From positions 186,001 to 250,000 of the forward strand of contig CAYNGJ010000002.1 in NCBI GenBank assembly GCA_964396895.1: 64,000 nt of DNA, read 5' to 3'. Below, in pieces: positions 1 through 8,668 of the stretch. The DNA comes from UBA2334 sp964396895 (GTDB lineage Bacteria; Pseudomonadota; Gammaproteobacteria; Burkholderiales; Burkholderiaceae_C). The notes under the pieces are model-generated. The model was given only the letters and a program-made list of their open reading frames with translations. It did no database searches and was not told where the DNA came from. Each line of letters starts with the position of its first letter. The stretch's first letter is position 1. Made by a program: the position numbers and the translations under genes.

Positions 1-7
1 TTGTCCC

Positions 8-1243
8 ATGTCAGAACTCAACCCCACTCCCCCTGCCGCCGCGGTACTGCCTGGTCAGACCACCGATGTCACCCAGCCTTTGACCCTGTTGGGCGGGCTC
101 AGTCCGGCGCAGTTCATGCGCCGCCACTGGCAGAAAAAGCCCTTGCTGGTCCGCCAGGCTGTGCCCGGTTTTCAGCCGCTGCTCAGCCGAACCGCCTTGT
201 TTGACATGGCCCAGCAAGAAGACGTGGAGTCGCGCCTCATCATCCAGCAACTGGGGCAAGTCCCCGCGGCCACCGCCACCCGTGCCCGCCGTGCCAAGGC
301 CAGCGCAGATGCGGGTCCAGGTTGGACCCTGGGCCACGGCCCGTTCAAAAAAACCGCCTTTCCGCCCCTGAGCCAACCGGGCTGGACCTTGCTGGTGCAA
401 GGCGTGGACCTGCACGCCGACCCGGTGCACGCGCTGATGAACCGTTTCCGCTTTGTGCCAGATGCCCGTCTGGATGACCTGATGATTTCCTGGGCCAGTG
501 AGGGCGGCGGCGTGGGCCCGCACTTTGACAGCTACGACGTGTTCCTGCTGCAAGCCGCCGGGCAACGCCGTTGGCGCATCGGTCGGCAGACCGACTTCAG
601 CCTGCAAGAGGGGGTGCCCCTGAAAATCCTGACCCACTTTGTGCCTGAAGAAGAGCATGTGCTGGAGCCCGGCGACATGCTCTACCTGCCCCCGCGCTGG
701 GCGCACGACGGCATCGCCGTGGACCAGGGGTGCATGACCTACTCCATCGGTTTTCGGGTTCCGCAGCGCGCCAGCCTGGCGGGAGAGCTGCTGCTGCGCA
801 TGACCGACGCCTTCGAGGACAACACCCTCTACCGCGACGCCAACCAGCCCGCCACCGCCACACCGGCGGCACTGCCAGAGGGGCTGGGTGACTTTGCCCA
901 CGACGCCTTGCAGCGATTGCTGGCCGACCGCCAGTCCCTGGCCTGTGCGCTGGGCGAAGTCATGACCGATCCCAAACCCAAGGTCTGGTTCGACGAGCCC
1001 CAGGAGGACTGGCAGCCCGGTGCACTTCGCCTGGACAGGCGCACCCGCATGATGTACGACGACAAGCACATTTTCATCAATGGCGATAGCTTCCGTGCAG
1101 GTGGCGCCGATGCACGCCTGATGCGGCAACTGGCCGATGCCCGTGGCCTTCCTGCCAAGACCGTGGGCAAGGCCAGCGCCGCCGCACAGGACCTGTTGGC
1201 CGACTGGCACAGTGCCGGGTGGTTGCATGTCGACCCCACCTGA
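8..1243 (+). CDS. roxA: Cupin/JmjC-type ribosomal protein L16 arginine hydroxylase-like oxygenase
   Basis: A 411-residue protein of the cupin-4 (RoxA/YcfD) family. These are Fe(II)/2-oxoglutarate oxygenases that hydroxylate an arginine of ribosomal protein L16. The iron-binding HxD motif is visible as H172-F-D174 (GPHFDSYD), followed by the double-stranded beta-helix strand DVFLLQAAGQRRWRIG and a later MLYLPPRWAHDG segment that supplies the distal histidine. The C-terminal part (about 270-400) fits the dimerisation/winged-helix region of the family. The ATG at 8 is right at the window edge, so upstream context is unseen. The next gene starts inside its last codons, suggesting translational coupling. 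Family assignment is firm; L16 as the substrate is inferred from homologues. Confidence 0.88.
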   Translation: MSELNPTPPAAAVLPGQTTDVTQPLTLLGGLSPAQFMRRHWQKKPLLVRQAVPGFQPLLSRTALFDMAQQEDVESRLIIQQLGQVPAATATRARRAKASADAGPGWTLGHGPFKKTAFPPLSQPGWTLLVQGVDLHADPVHALMNRFRFVPDARLDDLMISWASEGGGVGPHFDSYDVFLLQAAGQRRWRIGRQTDFSLQEGVPLKILTHFVPEEEHVLEPGDMLYLPPRWAHDGIAVDQGCMTYSIGFRVPQRASLAGELLLRMTDAFEDNTLYRDANQPATATPAALPEGLGDFAHDALQRLLADRQSLACALGEVMTDPKPKVWFDEPQEDWQPGALRLDRRTRMMYDDKHIFINGDSFRAGGADARLMRQLADARGLPAKTVGKASAAAQDLLADWHSAGWLHVDPT

Positions 1244-1733
1244 GCCACTTCATGTCCTGCCGCTGGGGCGCCTGCAGGGCGCCCAGGCGCTGGCGCAGGC
1301 CATCCGTGCGGCCGTTGAGCAGGCCAGCCGACAGGGCTGGCGTGAGTGGTGGTGGTCTGACGCGGACTTTGCCGATTGGCCACTGGGTGAGCCTGGGGTG
1401 GTGGACGCCTTGAACCGCTGGGCGCAAGGCGGCCGCCACCTGCGGTTGCTGGCCCGTGACTTTCAGGCCGTGCACCGGTTGCATCCCCGCTTTGTGCGGT
1501 GGCGCACCACCTGGGACCATTTGGTGGAAGCCAGGGTGGGCGCGACACTGTCCGAGCAGGACTTGCCCTCTTGTTGCTGGACACCCGTGTGGACCTGCCA
1601 GCGCATCGACCGCGTCAGGGGTGTCCTGTTGTGCAGCGATGACCCAGCGGCCCGCAGCGGCCTGCAGTTGTCGTTGCGAGAGGCGTGGGGGCGGGCCACC
1701 CCCGGGTTTGGGGCCAGCGTGCTCGGGCTCTGA
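1227..1733 (+). CDS. Conserved hypothetical protein, translationally coupled to the oxygenase gene
   Basis: A 168-residue soluble protein that I do not recognise beyond an impression of a conserved Comamonadaceae protein found beside the cupin oxygenase. It has no signal peptide or membrane segment. It is Trp/Arg-rich (REWWWSDADFADWP near residue 40; RWRTTWDHLVEAR near 100) and ends in a region with paired cysteines (PSCCWTP). The chosen ATG overlaps the upstream gene by 17 bases; a longer in-frame extension would run through that gene and is unlikely. The tight overlap suggests joint expression with the oxygenase. No function is proposed. Confidence 0.7.
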   Translation: MSTPPEPLHVLPLGRLQGAQALAQAIRAAVEQASRQGWREWWWSDADFADWPLGEPGVVDALNRWAQGGRHLRLLARDFQAVHRLHPRFVRWRTTWDHLVEARVGATLSEQDLPSCCWTPVWTCQRIDRVRGVLLCSDDPAARSGLQLSLREAWGRATPGFGASVLGL

Positions 1734-1917
1734 CCGTCGGTCTACCGGGACTCCATGCCGGTGCAGATGTAAAAATGCGTACATCCCCTGACAGGGAAAA
1801 TACGGTTGACAGATTTTTCCAATACACTTGCGCCCGACCCGCTCTGCTGCTGAAGCCATTCAGTCGGGGTGGGCCAAGGGAAATCGCTGTTTCAGCTCCG
1901 TCAATCACTTAATCATC

Positions 1918-2163
1918 ATGAACAAAAACGTTTTGTTGGCCGCCCTGTTGGCCGCTGCTGCCCTCACCGCCTGTGGCAAAAAAGAAGAAGCCCCTGCGCC
2001 CGCACCCGCGCCCGTGGCCGCTCCTGCACCTGCTGCTGATGCCGCTCCTGCTGCTGCAGCCCCTGCCGCTGCTGCACCGGCTGCTGATGCTGCCGCTGCA
2101 CCTGCCGCCGCCGCTCCTGCTGCTCCCGCAGCCGAGCAAAAGCCCGAAGAGAAGAAGCAGTGA
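1918..2163 (+). CDS. Small Ala/Pro-rich lipoprotein
   Basis: An 81-residue protein with a lipoprotein signal: MNKNVLLAALLAAAALTAC, lipobox LTAC, Cys19 as the predicted lipidated residue, followed by GKKEE. Almost all of the mature part is a low-complexity string of Ala-Pro and Ala-Ala-Asp units, ending in a charged tail (EQKPEEKKQ). Such Pro/Ala tethers often span the periplasm, but no specific role can be read from the sequence. The gene stands alone, with an isolated TTGACA at 1806-1811 but no well-spaced -10, and is followed by a strong terminator hairpin. The DNA itself is an imperfect gctgct/cctgcc repeat, so copy number may vary between strains. Confidence 0.72.
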   Translation: MNKNVLLAALLAAAALTACGKKEEAPAPAPAPVAAPAPAADAAPAAAAPAAAAPAADAAAAPAAAAPAAPAAEQKPEEKKQ

Positions 2164-2212
2164 TGGGCCAGGGTGCCGGTGGCCCGTTCTAACGGGCGAA
2201 CCGACACCCCCA

Positions 2213-2246
2213 CACAAAAAAAGCCGCTTCAAGCGGCTTTTTTTGT
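2213..2246. terminator. Bidirectional intrinsic terminator between the lipoprotein gene and bamC
   Basis: A 9-bp perfect stem (AAGCCGCTT, one-base centre, AAGCGGCTT, at 2221-2239) is flanked by an A-run on the left and a T-run on the right. It can terminate both the rightward lipoprotein transcript and the leftward dapA-bamC transcript. Confidence 0.85.
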
Positions 2247-2280
2247 GGGCAGCCGCTGGATGCGACTGGGTGTATTGGCA

Positions 2281-3411
2281 TCACTGCAAGTCTTGCAGCA
2301 GCAGCTTGAGGATGTTTTGGGCGGTGGCCGAGGCGTCTGCCTGACCCTGGCTGTTTTGGACGGAGACTGTGCTGGCTTTGTCGGCACCTTTGATCAGGAT
2401 GCGGTACTGCACGGTGGTGATGTCCTTCTTGGATGAGCTGAACCAGCGGCTCAGCATGCCAGGTTCTTTGTCGTTGGCCACTGCCTCGGCGTAGCGCACA
2501 AAGTAGGTGCCCTGGGCGCGGTCGCGGTCTTCCACGGTGAACCCTGTGCGGTCCAGGGCCAGCCCGGTGCGGCGCCAGGCGCGGTCAAACGGCTCGTCCA
2601 CTTCCACGGCGACGGGCACGCCACCGGCGCTCAGCAGGCGGGCTTTGGGCGGTGCCGACTGGGTGGCCAGTTGTGCCTTGACCTGTTCGGGCGTGGCACC
2701 CAGCTTGAGCATCAGGCGGCGCAGGAATTCGGCTTCCAGCTCGGGGTCGGGCTGGCGGGGCTGCCACATGGTCTGCTCTTTGGCGCTGGAGGTGTACACC
2801 TCCACCATGCCCCTGTGGCTGACGAAAATTTCGGTCTCTCCCGCAGCGTTGCGCTCGATGCGGGTGCGGAACTTGTCGCGCTCGCCGGTGGAGTACAGGC
2901 TGTCGAGCAGTTTGCCCAAGGTGTTGCGGATGAAGTCTTGTGGGAGCTTGGCGCGGTTTTCAGCCCAGTCGGTTTCCATCAGACCGAGCTTTTCCTGGTC
3001 GAGCAAGAGCACAAAGCCGTTTTCCTGCCAGAAATCGCGCACGGGTTGCCACAGCTTGTCGGCGGGTCGCCCCACCACCAGCCAGCGCTGGTTGCCCGCA
3101 CGCTCGATGCGCACGTCGCCCACCGCGTTGGCCGCCGTCACCGTGGTCTGCACCGGCTGGGCCGACTGGAAACCCGTGGCCGTCACAGGGCCGCTGGGCA
3201 CCACAAACCGGCTTTCGCGGTTCAGTTGCGTGAGGTCCGGAGGCACTTCCAGCGTGTTGGCGCGCTTGGCGCTGGTGTAGTCAACCTTGCTTTCCTGGAA
3301 GGTGGAGCACCCTGTCAGCGTCAGCGCCGAGAGGGCCAGCACCGGCCAGGCCAGGGTGTGCAAGCGGGAGGGTGAGGGCTGTTGAGCGGGGGAGACTGTG
3401 GGTGTCGTCAT
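2281..3411 (-). CDS. bamC: Outer membrane assembly lipoprotein BamC (NlpB family)
   Basis: A 376-residue lipoprotein of the Bam outer-membrane beta-barrel assembly machine. The start MTTPTVSPAQQPS gives a short N-tail, a hydrophobic segment and lipobox LTGC followed by STFQESKVDYTSAK. This matches the unstructured BamC N-terminus that lies on BamD; two helix-grip domains follow (about 95-200 and 240-370). It lies 38 bases downstream of dapA on the same strand, the same neighbourhood as dapA-bamC (formerly dapX) in E. coli. A longer upstream extension would overlap dapA and has no signal-sequence logic, so the 3411 start is preferred. Confidence 0.88.
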   Translation of the reverse strand: MTTPTVSPAQQPSPSRLHTLAWPVLALSALTLTGCSTFQESKVDYTSAKRANTLEVPPDLTQLNRESRFVVPSGPVTATGFQSAQPVQTTVTAANAVGDVRIERAGNQRWLVVGRPADKLWQPVRDFWQENGFVLLLDQEKLGLMETDWAENRAKLPQDFIRNTLGKLLDSLYSTGERDKFRTRIERNAAGETEIFVSHRGMVEVYTSSAKEQTMWQPRQPDPELEAEFLRRLMLKLGATPEQVKAQLATQSAPPKARLLSAGGVPVAVEVDEPFDRAWRRTGLALDRTGFTVEDRDRAQGTYFVRYAEAVANDKEPGMLSRWFSSSKKDITTVQYRILIKGADKASTVSVQNSQGQADASATAQNILKLLLQDLQ

Positions 3412-3449
3412 GGTGGTGGGCCGGCAGCCGATCTGGAGGTTATGGGGGG

Positions 3450-4337
3450 TCAGGGCAGCAGGCCAGCGGCTTGGAGGGCCGCTTCCACCACGGGTTCGTT
3501 GGCCTTTTCCATGGGGGTCATGGGCAGGCGCAAGGTGGGGCCGCACAGGCCCAGGCGGGCCATCGCCCACTTCAGGGGAATGGGGTTGGCCTCCACAAAC
3601 AGGTGCTTGTGGATGGGCAGCAGTTTGAGCTGAATGGCCATGGCCTTGGCGGCGTCACCGGCCACCGCCGCCACACACAATTCGTGCATGAGGCGCGGCG
3701 CGATGTTGGCCGACACGCTGACGTTGCCTTGGCCACCGCACAGCATCAGCGCCACGGCTGTGGCATCGTCGCCCGAGTACACCGCAAAGCCCTTGGGTAC
3801 TTCCTTGATGAGCCATTGCGCGCGTTCGATGTTGCCCGTGGCTTCCTTGATGCCCACGATGCCGGGCACCTGGGCCAGGCGCAGCACGGTGGCGTGCGCC
3901 ATGTCGGCCACGCTGCGACCGGGCACGTTGTACAGCACCACGGGCAGGTCGCCGGTGGCTTCGGCAATGGCCTTGAAATGTTGGTATTGGCCCTCTTGTG
4001 TGGGCTTGTTGTAGTAGGGCACCACCTGCAGCTGGCAGTCGGCCCCGACCTTCTTGGCGAACTTGGCCAGCTCGATGGCCTCGGCCGTGGAGTTGGCGCC
4101 GCAGCCCGCCATGATGGGCACGCGCCCCTTGGCCTGTTCCACGGACACGCGGATGATTTCGCAGTGTTCTTCCACGCTCACCGTGGGGGATTCGCCGGTG
4201 GTGCCCACCACCCCCACGCAATCGGTGCCCTCGGCGATGTGCCAGTCGATGAGCTTGCGCAGCGTGGGGTAATCGACGCTGCCGTCTTCGTGCATGGGCG
4301 TGACCAGAGCCACGATGCTGCCGGTGATGGGGTTCAT
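3450..4337 (-). CDS. dapA: 4-hydroxy-tetrahydrodipicolinate synthase
   Basis: A 295-residue TIM-barrel enzyme that condenses pyruvate with aspartate semialdehyde, the first committed step of lysine/diaminopimelate synthesis. Family landmarks are the N-terminus [21 protein letters not shown], the [10 protein letters not shown] substrate loop, the catalytic Tyr in VLYNVPGRS, and the Schiff-base Lys in [11 protein letters not shown]. Length equals the E. coli enzyme. It is the first gene of a dapA-bamC pair ending at the terminator near 2230. Cytosolic; certain assignment. Confidence 0.97.
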   Translation of the reverse strand: MNPITGSIVALVTPMHEDGSVDYPTLRKLIDWHIAEGTDCVGVVGTTGESPTVSVEEHCEIIRVSVEQAKGRVPIMAGCGANSTAEAIELAKFAKKVGADCQLQVVPYYNKPTQEGQYQHFKAIAEATGDLPVVLYNVPGRSVADMAHATVLRLAQVPGIVGIKEATGNIERAQWLIKEVPKGFAVYSGDDATAVALMLCGGQGNVSVSANIAPRLMHELCVAAVAGDAAKAMAIQLKLLPIHKHLFVEANPIPLKWAMARLGLCGPTLRLPMTPMEKANEPVVEAALQAAGLLP

Positions 4338-4400
4338 AAGGGTGCAGAGCTGAAAGTGAAGCAGATCATTCTATCGACTTGGCCGGCCGTGTCACCGGGG

Positions 4401-4997
4401 TCAGGCCGTCAGCGGGTGGCGCGGTGGCACGTCGTTGTGGGGGGCGGTTTCGCGCACGGCGGCGATGCGCTGCACATAGCGCGCCGGGTGCGGGGCAAAG
4501 CCGTCTTCAAAGGCGACCACGCGCAGGCCCTGGCAGGCTTGCAGCAGTTCACCGGGTTGCAGCAGAAAGTCTGGGCGGGCGGGTTTGCCCACCGTGGCGT
4601 TGCCGTGCGCAAAGGTTTCGTGCAGGTACACGCCGCCGGGTGCCAGCGCGGCCAGCAGGTGCGGCCACAGGGGGCGCCAGAGGTAGTTGGTCAGCAACAC
4701 GGCGTCGAAGGTTTGTTGGCCCAGTGGCCAGGGCTGGTGCTCCAGGTCGGCGTGCAGCAGGTGGGGGGGGTGGGTGGCCTGTGGTGGCCAGCCCTGTGCC
4801 ACCAGGGCCAAGGCGTTGGCGTTGCAATCCACCGCCGTCACCCGCAGGCCGCGGGCGGCCAGCCAATGCGCGTGCCGACCGGCGCCACAGGCCACGTCCA
4901 GCACATGGCCGCCGGGCTGGATCAGGTGCGCCCAGCGGGTGACCCAGGCCGAAGGTGGTTCGGTGCCATGGTTGGATGGGAGAGGTGGAACGCTCAT
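4401..4997 (-). CDS. Class I SAM-dependent methyltransferase
   Basis: A 198-residue cytosolic protein with the Rossmann-type SAM fold. Motif I is HVLDVACGAGRHAHWL (residues about 33-48), followed by an acidic strand end VTAVDCN that binds the ribose and a motif IV-like FDAVLLTNYLWRPLW. This arrangement resembles the TehB/UbiE-like methyltransferase_25/31 group; the substrate cannot be read from sequence. It lies 63 bases upstream of dapA on the same strand. A copy of the AT-rich repeat described here sits immediately before its start codon (5003-5045). Confidence 0.85.
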   Translation of the reverse strand: MSVPPLPSNHGTEPPSAWVTRWAHLIQPGGHVLDVACGAGRHAHWLAARGLRVTAVDCNANALALVAQGWPPQATHPPHLLHADLEHQPWPLGQQTFDAVLLTNYLWRPLWPHLLAALAPGGVYLHETFAHGNATVGKPARPDFLLQPGELLQACQGLRVVAFEDGFAPHPARYVQRIAAVRETAPHNDVPPRHPLTA

Positions 4998-5002
4998 GTC
5001 GA

Positions 5003-5045
5003 TAGCAAACTATTCAATGAATAAAAGCGCTGTAGGCCAATTTGT
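5003..5045 (-). repeat. AT-rich N19 repeat, copy A (intergenic)
   Basis: Core on the minus strand: CAGCGCT (5032-5026), exactly 19 bases, GCTAT. The outer flank reads GGCC then an A/T run. The 13 bases AATAGTTTGCTAT are shared exactly with copy E at 30740. It sits between the small membrane protein gene and the methyltransferase start codon, possibly within the latter's leader. Confidence 0.75.
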
Positions 5046-5054
5046 CAATAAAAA

Positions 5055-5252
5055 CTAAAAACAAGACCACACCTGATCGGCCAGGGTCAGCAAAAAGTCG
5101 GGGCGGCGGTAAAGGGCAAACACCGCCAACAAGGTCAGCACCACCACCAGCCACACCGACGCCCGTCGCCAGTGCGCCCGGCCGCCACCGGGGCTGTCGG
5201 TTGCCGTGTCGGGTGGTGGCGCGGTGGGAGGGCGGGGCGATTGGGTGGGCAT
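5055..5252 (-). CDS. Small single-pass membrane protein
   Basis: A 65-residue protein with a Pro-rich, basic N-terminus, one hydrophobic helix (ASVWLVVVLTLLAVFAL, about 31-47) and a short C-tail RRPDFLLTLADQVWSCF. The tail looks like that of small conserved Comamonadaceae membrane proteins I recall, but I cannot name a family. It lies 20 bases downstream of the MFS gene on the same strand and is probably in one transcript with it. Function unknown. Confidence 0.6.
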   Translation of the reverse strand: MPTQSPRPPTAPPPDTATDSPGGGRAHWRRASVWLVVVLTLLAVFALYRRPDFLLTLADQVWSCF

Positions 5253-5272
5253 GGTGGATGCGTTTCAGCTTC

Positions 5273-6484
5273 TCAGGCCAGTGCGTGGCGGGCAATGGCG
5301 TTTTCTTTCACGGGCAGGTTGACCAGCGCCGCCAGCACGCCCAGGCCAATGGCAATGAGCCAGACCACGTCGTAGCTGCCCGTGCGGTCATACAGCACCC
5401 CCCCCAGCCACACGCCCATGAAGCTGCCGATCTGGTGGCTGAAAAAAACAAAGCCGCCCAGCATGGAGAAATGCGCCACACCGAAAATCTGGGCCACCAC
5501 CGCGTTGGTGGGGGGCACGGTGGACAGCCACAGCACCCCCATCACACTGGCGAAGAGGTACACGCTCCAGGGTGTCAGTGGGGCCAGCAAAAACACGGTG
5601 ATGGTCACCGAGCGCGCCAGGTAAATGGTGGCCAGGATGTGGCGCTTGGCCAGCCGCTGCCCGAGCACGCCAGCGGCGTAGGTGCCAAACACGTTGAACA
5701 GCCCGATCAGCGCCAGCGCCGTGCTGGCCACCTGCGGCGACAGGTTGTGGTCTTTCAGGTAGCTGGGCAGGTGCACGCCAATGAAAACCACCTGAAAGCC
5801 ACACACAAAGTAGCCGGCCATCAGCAGTTGGAAGCTGCGGTAGCGAAACGCCTCGCGCAGGGCCTGCACGATGGTTTGTTCCCGGTGCACCCCGGTGCCG
5901 CTCGTCGAGCTGACCTCACGCAGGCCCCAGGCCAGGGGGGCAATCAGCAGCACCGCAGCGGCCAGGGCCATCAGGGCCTGTTGCCAGCCCAGCGCGGCGA
6001 TGAGCATGCCCTCCACGGGCACCATCAGGAACTGCCCGAACGAGCCGGCGGCAGCGGCCACGCCCATGGCCCACGAGCGGCGCTCAGGCGCGATGTTGCG
6101 CCCAATCACCCCGTACACCACCGCGTAGGTGGTGCCCGCCTGCGCCGCACCGATCAGCACCCCGGTGGTCAGCATGAAGGCCAGCGGGGTGGGTGACAGC
6201 GCCATGCCCAACAGGCCCAGCGCATACAGCAGGGCTCCAACCACCAGCACGCGGAACGCGCCGAACTTGTCGGCCATCATGCCGGCGAACACACCCACAA
6301 TGCCCCATGACAGGTTTTGCACCGCGAGGGCGAAGGAGAAGGTTTCGCGCGTCCAGTCCTGGGCCTGGGTGATGGGTTGCAGCCACAGGCCAAACCCGTG
6401 GCGAACCCCCATGGACAGGGTCACGATGGCAGCGCCACAGGCCAGGACCTGCAGCATGGACAATTTGGGGGCGGGTGCGTTCAT
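5273..6484 (-). CDS. MFS transporter, monocarboxylate/oxalate-type
   Basis: A 403-residue inner-membrane protein with about 12 hydrophobic helices and the MFS loop 2-3 motif (GMMADKFGAFR). The early segment SMGVRHGFGLWLQPI and GTTYAVVYGVIGRNIAPERRS resemble the MCT/OFA-like branch of MFS carriers for monocarboxylates and related organic acids. The start MNAPAPKLSMLQ is preferred because the in-frame extension to 6637 is polar and would crowd the divergent parE promoter. The substrate is not determinable from sequence. Confidence 0.82.
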   Translation of the reverse strand: MNAPAPKLSMLQVLACGAAIVTLSMGVRHGFGLWLQPITQAQDWTRETFSFALAVQNLSWGIVGVFAGMMADKFGAFRVLVVGALLYALGLLGMALSPTPLAFMLTTGVLIGAAQAGTTYAVVYGVIGRNIAPERRSWAMGVAAAAGSFGQFLMVPVEGMLIAALGWQQALMALAAAVLLIAPLAWGLREVSSTSGTGVHREQTIVQALREAFRYRSFQLLMAGYFVCGFQVVFIGVHLPSYLKDHNLSPQVASTALALIGLFNVFGTYAAGVLGQRLAKRHILATIYLARSVTITVFLLAPLTPWSVYLFASVMGVLWLSTVPPTNAVVAQIFGVAHFSMLGGFVFFSHQIGSFMGVWLGGVLYDRTGSYDVVWLIAIGLGVLAALVNLPVKENAIARHALA

Positions 6485-6646
6485 GGGCGTGACTGTAGCC
6501 ACATCCGCGTGCCCAATGGGTTGCAGGGGTGAATCAGTGGGGGGCATGTCTTTGCTGTGCCGGGCCGGTGCACACCCGACCCCTGGTATGTGCTGGGCTG
6601 TGTTTGCGTACAGCTGTCGCCGGGTCAGGGCATACAATTCGCGGCC

Positions 6647-8668
6647 ATGGAACGCCCCGCCACCCCGAATTCACCGCCCGAATACTCCGAACAGTCCATC
6701 CGTGTGCTCAAAGGCCTGGAGCCTGTCAAGCAGCGCCCGGGCATGTACACCCGCACCGACAACCCGCTGCACATCGTGCAAGAGGTGCTGGACAACGCCG
6801 CCGACGAGGCATTGGCGGGGCACGGCAAAAAAATCCGCGTGACCCTGCACACCGACGGCTCGGTGAGTGTGGAGGACGACGGGCGCGGCATCCCGTTTGG
6901 CATGCACCCGGAAGAAAAAGCGCCAGTCATTGAGCTGGTGTTCACCCGCCTGCACGCGGGCGGCAAGTTCGACAAGGGCAAAGGCGGCGCCTACAGCTTT
7001 TCGGGCGGCCTGCACGGGGTGGGCGTGAGCGTGACCAACGCCCTGGCCACCCGGCTGGAGGTGACCAGCTACCGCGAAAGCCAAGTGGCCAGCTTGGCGT
7101 TCTCTGGCGGCGACGTGACCGAGCCCTTGGTGACCCGACCGGCATTGCTGGGTACCGCCGCCCAGCAGGTCGGTGCCGCCGATGGCCCGCGCGACCGCAA
7201 GCAAGGCACGACGGTTCGGGTGTGGCCCGACGCCAAATATTTCGAGTCGGCCCAACTGCCCATGGCCGAACTCACCCATTTGCTGCGCAGCAAGGCCGTG
7301 CTCATGCCCGGCGTGAACGTGACGTTGGTGAACGAAAAAACCCGCGACACCACCACCTGGCAATTCAAGGGCGGCCTGCGCGACTACCTGCAGCAAACCC
7401 TGAATGGCGAGCCGGTCATTCCCCTGTTCGACGGCGAAGGCGTGGCCGACAGTGGCCACGACAGCTTTGCCGAAGGCGAGGGTGCCACCTGGTGTGTGGC
7501 CTTCACCGAAGATGGTGCGCCGGTGCGCGAGAGCTACGTCAACCTCATCCCCACCTCGGCGGGGGGTACACACGAAAGCGGGCTGCGCGATGGCCTGTTC
7601 CAGGCGGTCAAAGGTTTCATTGATTTACACGCCCTGGCGCCCAAGGGCGTCAAGCTGCTGCCCGAAGACGTGTTTGCCCGCGCCAGCTACGTGCTCAGCG
7701 CCAAGGTGCTGGACCCGCAGTTCCAGGGCCAGATCAAAGAACGGCTGAACTCGCGCGACGCGGTGCGGCTGGTGTCCAGCTTCGTCAAACCCGCGCTGGA
7801 GCTGTGGCTGAACCAGCATGTCGAGTACGGCAAAAAGCTGGCCGAGCTGGCCATCAAGGCCGCGCAGACCCGGCAAAAAGCCGGCCAGAAGGTGGAGAAA
7901 CGCAAAGGCTCCGGGGTGGCGGTGTTGCCCGGCAAACTGACGGACTGCGAAAGCCGCGACCTGGCCCACAACGAGGTATTTCTGGTGGAGGGCGACTCGG
8001 CCGGGGGCAGCGCCAAAATGGGCCGCGACAAAGAAAGCCAGGCCGTGTTGCCCTTGCGGGGCAAGGTGCTCAACACCTGGGAGGTGGAGCGTGACCGCCT
8101 GTTTGCCAACACCGAAATTCACGACATTGCCGTGGCCATTGGGGTGGATCCGCATGGCCCCCATGACCAGCCCGACCTGGGCGGCCTGCGCTACGGCAAG
8201 GTCTGCATCCTGAGTGACGCGGACGTGGACGGCTCCCACATCCAAGTGCTGTTACTGACCCTGTTTTTCCGACACTTCCCCAAATTGATTGAAACTGGCC
8301 ATGTGTTTGTGGCCCGCCCGCCCTTGTACCGTGTGGACGCCCCGGCGCGGGGCAAGAAACCCGCCACCAAGGTCTATGCCCTGGACGAAGGCGAGTTGCA
8401 GGCCACGCTGGACAAGTTGCGCAAAGACGGGGTGAAGGAAGGCGGCTGGAGCATCAGCCGCTTCAAAGGCTTGGGTGAAATGAGCGCCGAGCAACTCTGG
8501 GACACCACCCTCAACCCCGACACCCGCCGCCTGCTGCCAGTCACCCTGGGCGCTTTCGACTTTGCGCGCACGGAAGCCGAAATCACCAAGCTCATGGGCA
8601 AGGGCGAGGCCGCGGCCCGTCGCGAGCTGATGGAGCTGCACGGCGACTCGGTGGAGGTGGATGTGTGA
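6647..8668 (+). CDS. parE: DNA topoisomerase IV subunit B
   Basis: The 673-residue ATPase subunit of topoisomerase IV, which decatenates daughter chromosomes. Features in order: GHKL ATPase with QEVLDNAADEALAGHG and DDGRGIPFGMH; the ATP-lid glycines in GLHGVGVSVTNAL; transducer domain; TOPRIM domain with LVEGDSAGGSAKMGRD and SDADVDGSHI; C-terminal RFKGLGEM. Length and the lack of a long insert favour ParE over GyrB, as does linkage to parC. ATG at 6647 is chosen because upstream codons have no homology. A TACAAT at 6633-6638 is too close to be a convincing -10. It overlaps the next gene's start by one base. Confidence 0.95.
   Translation: MERPATPNSPPEYSEQSIRVLKGLEPVKQRPGMYTRTDNPLHIVQEVLDNAADEALAGHGKKIRVTLHTDGSVSVEDDGRGIPFGMHPEEKAPVIELVFTRLHAGGKFDKGKGGAYSFSGGLHGVGVSVTNALATRLEVTSYRESQVASLAFSGGDVTEPLVTRPALLGTAAQQVGAADGPRDRKQGTTVRVWPDAKYFESAQLPMAELTHLLRSKAVLMPGVNVTLVNEKTRDTTTWQFKGGLRDYLQQTLNGEPVIPLFDGEGVADSGHDSFAEGEGATWCVAFTEDGAPVRESYVNLIPTSAGGTHESGLRDGLFQAVKGFIDLHALAPKGVKLLPEDVFARASYVLSAKVLDPQFQGQIKERLNSRDAVRLVSSFVKPALELWLNQHVEYGKKLAELAIKAAQTRQKAGQKVEKRKGSGVAVLPGKLTDCESRDLAHNEVFLVEGDSAGGSAKMGRDKESQAVLPLRGKVLNTWEVERDRLFANTEIHDIAVAIGVDPHGPHDQPDLGGLRYGKVCILSDADVDGSHIQVLLLTLFFRHFPKLIETGHVFVARPPLYRVDAPARGKKPATKVYALDEGELQATLDKLRKDGVKEGGWSISRFKGLGEMSAEQLWDTTLNPDTRRLLPVTLGAFDFARTEAEITKLMGKGEAAARRELMELHGDSVEVDV

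Noticed and set aside
1806..1811. Perfect TTGACA before the small lipoprotein gene
   Set aside because: No -10 element occurs at 16-18 bases; the nearest TACACT is only 11 bases away, so I do not call a promoter.
3372..5024. A 550-residue frame antisense to dapA and the methyltransferase gene
   Set aside because: Gly/His/Gln-rich shadow translation with no recognisable motif; both sense genes are certain.
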